From NCBI RefSeq assembly GCF_026586665.1, contig NZ_JAODIY010000009.1:62001-126000 (forward strand): DNA of 64,000 nucleotides, read 5' to 3'. Numbering within the stretch: position 1 is the first letter of the stretch; every line of letters starts with the position of its first letter. Position numbers and translations under genes: made by a program. Source of the stretch: Halovenus rubra (lineage in GTDB: Archaea > Halobacteriota > Halobacteria > Halobacteriales > Haloarculaceae). This document shows, piece after piece, positions 1-8,282 of this stretch. Under the pieces are notes generated by a model. That model saw only the letters and a list, made by a program, of their open reading frames with translations. It had not been told where the DNA came from and ran no database searches.

Positions 1-2
1 GA

Positions 3-3000
3 CTGCCCGATACGGACGTTGCTGACGACGGGGAACTCGTAATCGTCGAGGATTTCGTCTCAGCAGTGTTCGCCCTCGACGACGAGCACTTCTCGACCTA
101 CAGTTACGAATACGGGGAGAAATCGCTGTTTTCCAGATCGGGTGGCACAGTACTCCTCACCCACCCCTGGAGTTTCGACTGGCTCTGCCAGAGTGATCTG
201 GGAGTGTCGGGGAGTTTCATCGAGACTGTCGATAGGGTGGTGGTGATTCGAACGCCGCCGACTGCTGCCGGGACAGCAATCGACGAGGTTCGACAGTGTC
301 TCCCTGGTAGAACGAACGGGTTGGGTGACGACGAGCGAGCCGCCGTTCTGGAACGAGTCAGGTATCCACCCTACTACTTCACCACTCCAGAACTGCAAGA
401 GCACTTGGGTTGGTACGACGGGACAGTCACGCCGGAAGCGTTTCTCCCTCTCTCGGAACACGACACGTCGGCAGTGCTCCTGCCTGGGGACGTCAGACAA
501 GTGTTCGAGGGGTGTGAGATCACGAGCGGTCCCTTCGATAGCGAGTTCGCGGATGCCATCACACGACTCCTTCCGAGTGGGGGCCTCCCCAGCCGAATCC
601 CGAACGAGCGGTCGCCAGCGGTTCTGGCTGCGGTCGCGCTCGTCGCGGTTGGAATCGCCGAGGACGGGGACTGGCTCGATTCCATCGCTCGAAATCGGAC
701 ACTTGCACCGACTACTGAGGCAGTTGAACGTGCCCTGGATCTCCCGCCCGGAACAGTCGACCACCTCCAGGTCTTCGCCGGGGAGTCGATGCGAGCACGG
801 ATTCGCGAGCGTCTCACGGCCGACGACGAGGAATCGGTCCTCGACGTGTCTCGTGAGGCACTCGACGACGCAGTGGCTGCGCTCCAGTCGGAGAGTCGGT
901 CGCTCGAAACCGTCTCCACGGACCCTGAAGCGTATGACTCCTTGCCACTCGTCGGTGTTTGGCGCTGGGACGGGCCGGAGGCACTGCACGAGGCTGCTAC
1001 CAAGCGTGAGCTCCCGGGCACGATTCGGGATGCAGACGAGACCGACGAGGAGGGGCTGGACTGGCGGTCGTTCGTCGACGGAGAAGACGGCGACGATGGC
1101 GACGACCTCCTCGACGCGCTCGATGGCGGGCTGGTCGTCCTCAGTGGCCCGAAATCGACCGGAAAACGACAGGTCGCTGCTACACTCGCTTCGGAACTTG
1201 AGGACTGGGGAACGACCGTCAAACTCCCCGAACTGAGAAACCCCGACCAGAGTCGGACGGGGATCGAAGCGACACCGAACACGGTTGTCGTGGCGACGTA
1301 CGGGGCCGAACCAGCGAAGGTCATCAGCGACGACGGCGTCCGAGCACTCCCCGAGTGGGTCGGGGACGGAAGTTGTGCTGGCGCGCTGCTCATCTGTGAC
1401 GACACCAACCGCGAGCGCCTCGACGAGGTCGCTGAACAGGCTGGCTGTGACGAAATTCCAGCCTGGACCGACCGCGTCGAGTTCTCGGTCACGGATCCGA
1501 GCGTCGATACTGAGCGTGACCCGGCAGCCGTTGCGCAGGAGCTACTGGATGCGATCGGCTGGAACACGGTGGAGTTCCCATCTCGTCGGAATCTCGACGT
1601 CAAGTCGGTCACCGACCAGAGCACCCTCGCAGCCATCGCGGGTGTTCCGGACCACGCACTCGACGGGGAGTTCGTGGGGCGTGTTCTTGCCGAGGTTGTC
1701 GACATCGTCTCGACGACACACGGGCCGGACGCAGCACAGCAGTGGCTCTCGTTCGTCGACGACCTCGTTGCGGACGTGGGTCGGAATCGGAGCTCCAATA
1801 CGGAGGGGGCTCTCCGGTACCGGGGCGAAGTCTACGAGACCGCAATCACAGCCGTTGCGTTGGCTAATCCGAGAACGGACGAGTGGGTCCACGCGGTCGC
1901 GCTCGGTGTGTTAGAGGTCACGAACGAGGTCTCGAACCCCCACGAGGAGAGTATCGGCGGGAATTTAGAGCCGTTTGCCACCGCGTTCTCGGGTGCGCTG
2001 GCGAGGCTCGCACAGCCACCGGACGGATCGGTGGTAAACCACGGAGCAATCGGGTGTGTCGACGAAACGCTTCACGCGATGGTCGCAGACGACGGGTGGC
2101 GGTTTCCGCTCCACTTCGTCTACGGGAAGGCCGTCGGCCGAATCGTCCGACGGGCGGAGAATCCAGCGGCAGCAAACGGCGGTCTCGCGACGATCGTCTC
2201 ACTCGTTCGACAGTACGCCATGGATCCCAACGACCAGTTTACGACGGTCGTGCTCGCACAGAGCTTCGGGTCCATGCTTGGGGCTGTCGCGGATGTTGAC
2301 TGTTCGCCCGAGGCGATGGCTGCCTGGGTGGCCGATATCCAGTCTCGTGCCAGCGACGCGGTCGCTATCATTACCGAACAGGACGCCGGACCAGCGATGC
2401 TCGGAGCATTCTACGCCGCCGCTGTCGGCCAGTGGGTGTTCGAACACGAGTGTTCGGACGACCGGATCGGCCCTTGGCTCGATGCCGTCGGGCTCAGCAT
2501 GGCAAACACAGCGACAGCGTCGACACTCGACGTGGCTCCCGAGGCGTTCGTGACGGACGCCTACGGGGGTGCCATTCGGACCGTCGTCCAGACGGGCGAC
2601 CTCGACCATGCCGAGCAGTTGTTTGCGACGTGTCACCGCCTGGTCGACGCCATCGCAGACGCCAGCCACTTCGAGGCTGAACAGGAACTCCGGGCAGTGC
2701 TGCACGCCACGGCTTTCGCGGCCTTTGGCAACGTCGAGCAGCAATACCCGGACCACGTCAGTCAGTACCCGTACGGGGTAGATTCGATTCCGTTCGACGA
2801 CTCTCTGGGTTTCGAGGACTGGATGGCACTCTACGACGAGTCAGTGACACGGGGTGGTGCCGCCACGGAGTCCACCCAGAAACGGACTCAGTATCTGACA
2901 GTCGTGTATCGCGACGCCCTTTCGACAGCCGTTCAGGGATTCGAACCTGACCCGGCCGACTCGGCCGACAGCGTCGTGACGGACGGGAGGGACGGGTCGA

Positions 3001-4175
3001 CTGAGGGGGGCCACTGGGACGAGTGGAACATGTTTGGCGATTTGGCCGAACCTGATCCCAGTGTGACGCCACGCGAAGAGCACACGTGGTACACTGGCAT
3101 CACGGACTGCATCGAAGCACGGGCGAGTTCCGCCGAATCGGTCGACGACCCGGTTCAGTTTCTCGCAGACGTCTACGGCGGCACAGCCGTTCGCTGGGCG
3201 GCTGATGGCGCATCGAGTCGTACCAAGGAGTGGGTCACGGTGCTCGTCCAGTCGCTACGGACCAGTCGCGAGTCCATCGACGAACCCGACGAGACGGCCT
3301 GGTTCGACGCGTTCGCGGCGGTCGACGCAGAGATTCTGACTGCGGTGCTGACTCGGTCTGACGTCGGCGAACGCACGCACGAGCGACTGGTCGAGGCGGT
3401 GCTGTCCCAGATCGAAACGGCTGCGACCGAGCCGGACAATCCACCACATCCAGTCGTGTACGTGGCCTCGGTGTTCGGTGGAGCACTCGGACACGCCGCT
3501 GGCGTCGAGTCCGAGGAGGTCCGCTTCTGTATGACCGAGGTGCTGTCGGTTCTCGACGATGGGTTCTCCCTTGACTGGATCGAACTCGACCGAGCCGACA
3601 TCTTCGAGCGAATCTTCGCCGAGGCGCTCACGACGGTCGGTCGAACCCACACCGACAGCCCGGTGATCGACGAGTGGTTCGAGATCGTGAGCGCCAGGAT
3701 CGAATCGACCGCCACGCGGGAAGCGCCGGACCACCCGGGTGAATTTGTCGCCGACGTGTACGCTCGAGCCCTGTTCGAGGCAGCGCAGGACGATGCCGAC
3801 GAGTGGCGACGACGACTCGACTCGGAACTCCGTGAGTTCACGAGAGGGCCGTACGTGAACGACCCGGAATCGTTCCTGGAAGGCCTCTACGCCGATGTGA
3901 TCGTCAAGGGTGCAGAGAACCACGGCCCCTGGACACGGATCGAAGCGTGTATCGACGCCGTGAACGAGTCTATTCAGGATGCGATCGATGCTGATCTGCT
4001 CCGTGCCGATGGAGCCCACGAACGAACATTCTCGAACGCGCGCGACACACTGTTCTCGGCCAACGCTCGGGAACGCGCGGACTATATTGCACGGCTCGAT
4101 CAGGGACTCCAGGCCACAGACAACGTCGACATCTCCAGCGCCATTTTTCGATGCGGAGGGGATCGACGACCCTGA
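3..4175 (+). CDS. Giant dual-P-loop STAND-like NTPase with helical repeats, copy 1 (N-terminus outside window)
   Basis: The frame is open from base 3, so the gene starts upstream of the window; the GTG at 66 is internal. The first visible residues (LVIVEDF) match the Walker B strand of the complete paralogue at 11241-15449, so about 50 residues with the canonical Walker A are missing. Next comes a strand-turn like STAND 'sensor' segments (VLLTHPWSFDWLC). A second P-loop at about 1145-1168 reads GPKSTGKR, with Arg where Ser/Thr is expected. Its likely Walker B is ALLICDD near 1382. The C-terminal ~850 residues are an alpha-helical array whose units share a V[FY]xxA core (VYGGTAV, VFGGALG, VYARALF). 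No enzymatic effector domain is recognised. A +1 change in a T run at 4144-4148 alters the C-terminus. STAND-type ATPase sensing is inferred from architecture; the function is unknown. Confidence 0.75.
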   Translation: MPDTDVADDGELVIVEDFVSAVFALDDEHFSTYSYEYGEKSLFSRSGGTVLLTHPWSFDWLCQSDLGVSGSFIETVDRVVVIRTPPTAAGTAIDEVRQCLPGRTNGLGDDERAAVLERVRYPPYYFTTPELQEHLGWYDGTVTPEAFLPLSEHDTSAVLLPGDVRQVFEGCEITSGPFDSEFADAITRLLPSGGLPSRIPNERSPAVLAAVALVAVGIAEDGDWLDSIARNRTLAPTTEAVERALDLPPGTVDHLQVFAGESMRARIRERLTADDEESVLDVSREALDDAVAALQSESRSLETVSTDPEAYDSLPLVGVWRWDGPEALHEAATKRELPGTIRDADETDEEGLDWRSFVDGEDGDDGDDLLDALDGGLVVLSGPKSTGKRQVAATLASELEDWGTTVKLPELRNPDQSRTGIEATPNTVVVATYGAEPAKVISDDGVRALPEWVGDGSCAGALLICDDTNRERLDEVAEQAGCDEIPAWTDRVEFSVTDPSVDTERDPAAVAQELLDAIGWNTVEFPSRRNLDVKSVTDQSTLAAIAGVPDHALDGEFVGRVLAEVVDIVSTTHGPDAAQQWLSFVDDLVADVGRNRSSNTEGALRYRGEVYETAITAVALANPRTDEWVHAVALGVLEVTNEVSNPHEESIGGNLEPFATAFSGALARLAQPPDGSVVNHGAIGCVDETLHAMVADDGWRFPLHFVYGKAVGRIVRRAENPAAANGGLATIVSLVRQYAMDPNDQFTTVVLAQSFGSMLGAVADVDCSPEAMAAWVADIQSRASDAVAIITEQDAGPAMLGAFYAAAVGQWVFEHECSDDRIGPWLDAVGLSMANTATASTLDVAPEAFVTDAYGGAIRTVVQTGDLDHAEQLFATCHRLVDAIADASHFEAEQELRAVLHATAFAAFGNVEQQYPDHVSQYPYGVDSIPFDDSLGFEDWMALYDESVTRGGAATESTQKRTQYLTVVYRDALSTAVQGFEPDPADSADSVVTDGRDGSTEGGHWDEWNMFGDLAEPDPSVTPREEHTWYTGITDCIEARASSAESVDDPVQFLADVYGGTAVRWAADGASSRTKEWVTVLVQSLRTSRESIDEPDETAWFDAFAAVDAEILTAVLTRSDVGERTHERLVEAVLSQIETAATEPDNPPHPVVYVASVFGGALGHAAGVESEEVRFCMTEVLSVLDDGFSLDWIELDRADIFERIFAEALTTVGRTHTDSPVIDEWFEIVSARIESTATREAPDHPGEFVADVYARALFEAAQDDADEWRRRLDSELREFTRGPYVNDPESFLEGLYADVIVKGAENHGPWTRIEACIDAVNESIQDAIDADLLRADGAHERTFSNARDTLFSANARERADYIARLDQGLQATDNVDISSAIFRCGGDRRP

Positions 4176-4257
4176 CGACCCCGCCGACAGACCGGATTCG
4201 ACAACTGACCGTGATATCGGGAATGGTGAGAACCCACCAAGACAGGAGGAACGGTGA
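4149..4257 (+). pseudogene. Out-of-frame original C-terminus of NTPase copy 1
   Basis: If one T is removed from the TTTTT at 4144-4148, the NTPase reads on through AIFDAEGIDDPDD to a stop at 4255-4257. The complete paralogue has AVFDAA at the same point. The extra ~35 residues are very acidic, as expected for haloarchaeal coding sequence. As deposited, the frame instead ends RCGGDRRP at 4175. This is either a genuine indel in a homopolymer or a sequencing error. Confidence 0.6.
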
Positions 4258-4344
4258 GTTCGATGCTGTAGCGAGAGGACTCCCTGACCGACAGCAGACG
4301 ACAGCCCCGGTACGTAGATACCCAACCCGATTTCGGAATACAAC

Positions 4345-6315
4345 ATGACGAAAGATACCCCAGACGACCCCGACGACGCAACGCGACGAGCCAAGGAGCT
4401 TCGAGAGACAGTCGATCCCACCACGGCGACGGACGACGAGATCGAAGCCCTGTGTGCGCTCCTCGACGGCCACCACGGGCGCTCGGACGCCCAGAAAGTC
4501 CTGTGGGAGATCGTGGACCACTCCAACTGCACTCGACGCGTCGCAAAAGCCCTCCAGCCGTATCTCGTCCACGAGACCAGACGGACACGGGAGGAGGCCC
4601 GCGACATGCTCATGTGGGTTGCACAGAATGACCTGGATGCGCTCGATACAACTGTCGAGTGGCTCGTGGAAAACCTCGACACCGAAGACGAGCACGTGCG
4701 AGAAACCTCCGTGACAGCGCTCGAGACACTCGCCGAGACCAAGCCCGTGCTTGTTCGCTCGCACGTCGACGAGATCATCGACTGCCTCAATGACGAGTCG
4801 CTGCGTGGCTGTGCAATCACTCTGTTGGCGACGATCTCATACGCCTACCCGATGGCGATCGCGCCTGCCAAACACGACCTGCTCGCACTGACCGAAGACG
4901 AGACGGTCGAGGAAAGTCCGTTGTCAGCGCCACTCGTCCAGATCGCGCTCGTCTGTCCCGATATCGTCGATCCCGTCGTCAAGGGCCTGCGAGACCGGCT
5001 TACCGAGCAGGCGGGACCACAACAGATCGGCACTGCAGTCGCGCTCGCAAACGTCGCTATTGCCTATCCTGACCAACTCTCGGTCGTCGTCGAAGAGCTG
5101 CTGACACGTGTTGAAACGGAGACGGGAGATCAGTTTCGCAACCTGCCCCGTGGGGAGATACTCAACACTGTCGGGCGGATCGGTGCCGCACATCCCGATG
5201 CGGTCGTTCCCGAACTGGACCGTATCACCCCACACCTCGAAAGCGACGATCACCGTCTCCGAGCAGGTGCCCTGAAAGCCCTTGGCGACATCGCGACCGT
5301 CCGGCCTGCTGCTGTCCGACCAACCGTCGACGACCTGGTGACGCTGGTAGACGACAACGACGAGTCCGTGCGCAACGCCGCCGTGACGGAACTCGGGAAG
5401 ATTGCAGCAGCGGACCCTGAGGTCGCACCGCGCGTCGTTACGGCGTTGGACGACCGCTTCGACAGTACCGCGGACACCACAGACCCAATCCTCGCGGCGG
5501 TGGATGAGAGATATTCCGACGACGAGGTCGATATGTCTGGGATCATCGATGCGTACAAGCGAATCGGTGCCGCACATCCCGAGGCACTCGACCCTGCCAT
5601 TGAAGACCTCCGGACCTGCCTCGACGACGAGGTACTCTCGTGTGACGCCGCCGAAGCACTCGGCGAGATCGGTGCCAGCCGTTCAGCCACAGTTCGGCCA
5701 GCCGTTGAGGACCTTCGGGAGTTACTCGACGACGGCTCGCTCGACGATCGGAGCGCCGCCGCAATCGCACTTGGGAAGATCGGGGCCGACGACTCCGAGG
5801 TTGCCGCGCTCGTCCGAGACGATCTTCAGACGCTTGTCGAGGACAGACAACGGTACGTGCGCGAGGCGGCAGCCGAGGCACTCGGAACGATTGCAGCAAC
5901 CGACACGGAACTACCGACGACAGTCAGTGACAGCCTGCGGTCACTCGTGGACGACGAGGATCGCGGCGTTCGAGTGGCAGCCCTCGAATCCCTCGGGAAG
6001 ATCGGCGCGTCGGATCCCAACATAGACCCACACTGGTTCGACGAGTTGCAGGCCGACCTCGGTGATGTCGACGCTGAACTGCGGGAAGAGACTGCTGAAG
6101 CCCTCGGGCGGATCGGCGCTTCCCACCCCGAACTTGCCGCCCCAGCCGCCGATGTTCTCCAGTCCCGCCTCGACTGTGACGAAGAATATATTAAGGTGAA
6201 GGCATCGATTGCCCAAGCGGTACGGACGATCAAGCGATCCCACCCCGATGCCGTCACACGCTCCGAGACGGAACTCCAGCGGTACATCGATGCGGTGCCT
6301 CCCCTTTACGAGTAG
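4345..6315 (+). CDS. HEAT-repeat protein
   Basis: A 656-residue soluble protein made almost wholly of HEAT-like alpha-helical repeats of about 38-40 residues. The recurring pattern is L-x-D/E-x-L, a short DD turn, V-R/L-R-x-x-A, then ALGKIGA or ALGEIGA (clear examples at about residues 330-620). HEAT solenoids are protein-protein scaffolds; no catalytic motif is visible. The ATG follows NTPase copy 1 on the same strand by 169 bases, or by about 90 from the restored NTPase stop, so co-transcription is likely. A decayed second copy of its C-terminus follows at about 6340-6640. A scaffold or sensor role beside the NTPase is inference. Confidence 0.8.
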   Translation: MTKDTPDDPDDATRRAKELRETVDPTTATDDEIEALCALLDGHHGRSDAQKVLWEIVDHSNCTRRVAKALQPYLVHETRRTREEARDMLMWVAQNDLDALDTTVEWLVENLDTEDEHVRETSVTALETLAETKPVLVRSHVDEIIDCLNDESLRGCAITLLATISYAYPMAIAPAKHDLLALTEDETVEESPLSAPLVQIALVCPDIVDPVVKGLRDRLTEQAGPQQIGTAVALANVAIAYPDQLSVVVEELLTRVETETGDQFRNLPRGEILNTVGRIGAAHPDAVVPELDRITPHLESDDHRLRAGALKALGDIATVRPAAVRPTVDDLVTLVDDNDESVRNAAVTELGKIAAADPEVAPRVVTALDDRFDSTADTTDPILAAVDERYSDDEVDMSGIIDAYKRIGAAHPEALDPAIEDLRTCLDDEVLSCDAAEALGEIGASRSATVRPAVEDLRELLDDGSLDDRSAAAIALGKIGADDSEVAALVRDDLQTLVEDRQRYVREAAAEALGTIAATDTELPTTVSDSLRSLVDDEDRGVRVAALESLGKIGASDPNIDPHWFDELQADLGDVDAELREETAEALGRIGASHPELAAPAADVLQSRLDCDEEYIKVKASIAQAVRTIKRSHPDAVTRSETELQRYIDAVPPLYE

Positions 6316-6339
6316 CCCTGGGACACGACGACGGACGGT

Positions 6340-6640
6340 GACTCGAACCCACCGCTTCGGTCGTTGGTCCGTCGGTCACTGTGGACGACTCTCGACCGTG
6401 GTCGAGATCAGCGGTCGTCGGCAGCGACGGCACTCGCCGCGGTCGGCGTCGCCCACTCAGCGCTGACCGCCACGGCCGTCGAGGCGCTCACCGCTCGGTT
6501 CGAGTGTGACGAGGAGTATCTCTCCGTCCGGTCGACGATCGCCGAGGGACTCCTTTCACTCGACTCGGCCCACCCCGATGCCGTCGAGGTGAACGAGACT
6601 GAGCACCAGCAAGTCGCCGCCGCGTACGTGATTCTGGAGG
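6340..6640 (+). pseudogene. Decayed HEAT-repeat C-terminal copy
   Basis: The frame through 6364-6640 reads SSAATALAAVG, then FECDEEYLSVRSTIAEGL and SAHPDAV. The end of the intact HEAT protein has LDCDEEYIKVKASIAQAV and SHPDAV in the same order. Upstream bases (cggtcactgtggacgac) match the intact gene's cggtcactcgtggacgac with one base lost, so the copy is frameshifted as well as 5'-truncated. There is no convincing start codon, and it runs into the 3' end of the opposing SUKH gene. Confidence 0.6.
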
Positions 6641-6663
6641 TTGAGTTGCTTCGAGGGACTGTC

Positions 6664-7146
6664 TCACCGAGGCGCGTCGATGTCGTACAGCAGGGCCAGA
6701 AAGTCGTCGAACGACTCGGCGACGCGAGTGATATTCTCGGGATACTCGCCAGCATTGCCGTCGAACGTGCGCTCGCCTGGCAGTTCGTGATCGATGTAGA
6801 ACACCTCGCCCTGGGAATCCTCGCGAATCGACAGGAGGACGAAGTCACCGCCCGGCCCCTCCGCAATCGGACAGAGCCCCTCCGGAATCCAGTGTTCGAC
6901 AGTGTCGTAGCACTCTTCGATGTCCCGGATGTCGTCGCGGATGCCCAGAAAGTCGTTCACCGAGGCACCCGACCGCCCGTCCAGTGGGTCCGCGAACTCG
7001 AAGGTGGCTTCGCGTGGCTTCCCGCCGTTGTACTCGCGGAGGAACTCCCGGTACGCCTCGGGCAACTCCCCGCCGAGCGCTGTCTCCAACGAGTCCAAGT
7101 CCTCCGCAGTGACCGGCGGTCCCGTGTCTCGCATCTCGGTTATCAT
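6664..7146 (-). CDS. SUKH/SMI1-KNR4 family protein (immunity-like)
   Basis: About 160 residues from the ATG at 7146; GTG/ATG choices up to 7191 are possible. The SUKH hallmark comes early: a helix LDSLETAL, then GGELPEAYREFLREYNGG. Then follow FEFADPL, a central I-x-D-D-I segment, a W-x-P-x-G-L-x-P-I-A turn with GGDFVLLSI, and a C-terminal helix FDDFLALLYDID. SUKH proteins are known from bacterial polymorphic-toxin loci as immunity proteins and from eukaryotes as SMI1/KNR4. The open frame continues upstream to 7350 but there runs antisense over a pentapeptide-repeat relic, so I take a shorter start. No adjacent toxin is recognised. Confidence 0.75.
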   Translation of the reverse strand: MITEMRDTGPPVTAEDLDSLETALGGELPEAYREFLREYNGGKPREATFEFADPLDGRSGASVNDFLGIRDDIRDIEECYDTVEHWIPEGLCPIAEGPGGDFVLLSIREDSQGEVFYIDHELPGERTFDGNAGEYPENITRVAESFDDFLALLYDIDAPR

Positions 7147-7214
7147 CGTGGTTGTTCGATCGACGAGAGAGACCGAGATAGAAGTTGTCATTCGAAATCG
7201 TCGGTCTCGTTTAG

Positions 7215-7289
7215 ATGCCGGACAAGGACCTCTCGTCGACGACGCCGGATGGAGCGGTACTTTCTGGCACCCGCCTGGACGAGTCGTAA
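7215..7289 (+). pseudogene. Relic of a pentapeptide-repeat gene C-terminus
   Basis: In the + frame ending at TAA 7287 the sequence reads LSSTTPDGAVLSGTRLDES. The intact gene downstream ends LSSTTLDGAILSGTRLDE. About 75 bases align codon for codon, preceded by a stop (TAG) and no further repeat units. This is a leftover of a deleted or recombined neighbouring copy. Confidence 0.65.
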
Positions 7290-7450
7290 TGGTGAAGCAG
7301 GGCCCTGTCTGTCTCAATCGGGTACCAAGCAATTCACTGTTTTGTGACATCGTCCCGACACCTCAGCTACCCGTCGGGCCAAACCGGCTGCGACACTGCC
7401 GACCAGACACGCACAGAGACTGCGTCGTGTCGTTCAGGTCACAAAACTAA

Positions 7451-7458
7451 TTATAATT
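7451..7458 (+). promoter_or_regulatory. TATA-like box for the micro-ORF/pentapeptide pair
   Basis: ttataatt lies in a short AT-rich patch about 24 bases before the ATG at 7478. That is the spacing expected when a haloarchaeal transcript starts at or next to its start codon (leaderless). There is no transcript evidence. Confidence 0.45.
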
Positions 7459-7477
7459 GGTCTGGAACTCACCAGCT

Positions 7478-7606
7478 ATGGAACATCAGCTGGGGGCTAG
7501 GTGTGGTGGTTGCCTGCCCGAAGGGAATAGTGCCAACGGACCGAGCAGTCGGTACGACACAACTGGACAGTTTCGAGCGGGTGGGCGTGAGTGGGTGGCA
7601 AGATGA
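7478..7606 (+). CDS. Possible 42-residue leaderless micro-ORF
   Basis: ATG at 7478, stop TGA at 7604-7606, overlapping the ATG of the pentapeptide gene as ATGA. It encodes 42 residues starting MEHQLGARCGGC, with a CxxC pair, rich in Gly and Arg and not especially acidic. Spacing to the TATA-like box fits leaderless transcription, and the ATGA overlap fits translational coupling. It could equally be chance or a leader relic; I recognise no family. Confidence 0.35.
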   Translation: MEHQLGARCGGCLPEGNSANGPSSRYDTTGQFRAGGREWVAR

Positions 7607-8276
7607 GCGACCGGGAGAATCTCGACGACAAAGACCTTGACGGCGCCGACCTGAGCGAGGCTGACCTCAGGGGTGTCGACCTGTCCGAACGAGACCTGAC
7701 AGATGCCGACTTGCGTCGAGCGGATCTTGAGGATGCTGACCTGAGCTGGGCGTCCCTCGAAGCCGCCGACCTGTGCGAGGCGGACCTCAAAGACGCCAAC
7801 CTGAGCTGGGCGTCCTCAAAGCCACCGACCTGCGCGAGGCACACCTCGGGGGTGCCTCCCTCCACAAGGCGATTCTTGAGCATGCCAACCTCCCCGACGC
7901 GGACCTCACGGGGTCCAACCTCTCTGAGGCGCACCTCAGGGAGACCGACCTGCGCGAGGCGGACCTCAAACAAGCCGACCTCTCCAACGCCGACCTCAAA
8001 CAAGCAGACCTCTCCAACGCCGACCTCTCCAACGCCGACCTCAAACAAGCAGACCTCTCCAACGCCGACCTCTCCAACGCCGACCTCAAACAAGCAGACC
8101 TCTCCAACGCCGACCTCGAAGACGCTGACCTCCCCGACGCGAACCTCAAGTTTGTCGACCTCTCCAACGCCGACCTCAGGGAGACCGACCTGACGGATGC
8201 CAGCCTTCCCGACTGGGACCTCTCGTCGACGACACTGGACGGGGCGATACTCTCTGGAACCCGACTGGACGAGTAG
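7603..8276 (+). pseudogene. Pentapeptide-repeat protein gene, frameshifted
   Basis: The gene starts at ATG 7603 and ends at TAG 8274. Tandem A(D/N)LXX units such as GADLSEADL, DADLRRADL and NADLKQADL run nearly throughout, the signature of a right-handed quadrilateral beta-helix. The frame breaks near 7814-7816: the first copy of a segment reads gcgtccctcgaagcc and the second gcgtcctcaaagcc, missing one C. Restoring the C gives SWASLKATDLREAHL and an unbroken protein of about 224 residues. Such proteins bind or mimic surfaces (DNA-like in Qnr/MfpA), but no specific role can be assigned. It is either a recent pseudogene or a base-call error. Confidence 0.75.
7962..8111 (+). repeat. 15-bp tandem repeat inside the pentapeptide gene
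   Basis: Ten 15-bp units alternate between gacctcaaacaagca and gacctctccaacgcc in the order A B A B B A B B A B, nearly identical in bases (the first A ends gcc instead of gca). Identity at synonymous positions points to very recent unit amplification. Each unit encodes one pentapeptide turn, so gain or loss stays in frame. Confidence 0.9.
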
Positions 8277-8282
8277 GCTCCG

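Noticed and set aside
374-1798. Long reverse-strand open frame over NTPase copy 1
   Set aside because: Composition is Ser/Arg-rich and basic, as expected for an antisense shadow of G+C-rich haloarchaeal coding DNA. The + frame has Walker motifs and a full-length paralogue.
3255-4820. 521-residue reverse-strand frame
   Set aside because: It spans the end of the NTPase and the start of the HEAT gene, both of which are supported on the + strand; its protein is Ser-rich and has no domain features.
7960-8111. Possible CRISPR array
   Set aside because: The 15-bp repeats have no unique spacers and encode pentapeptide units in frame.
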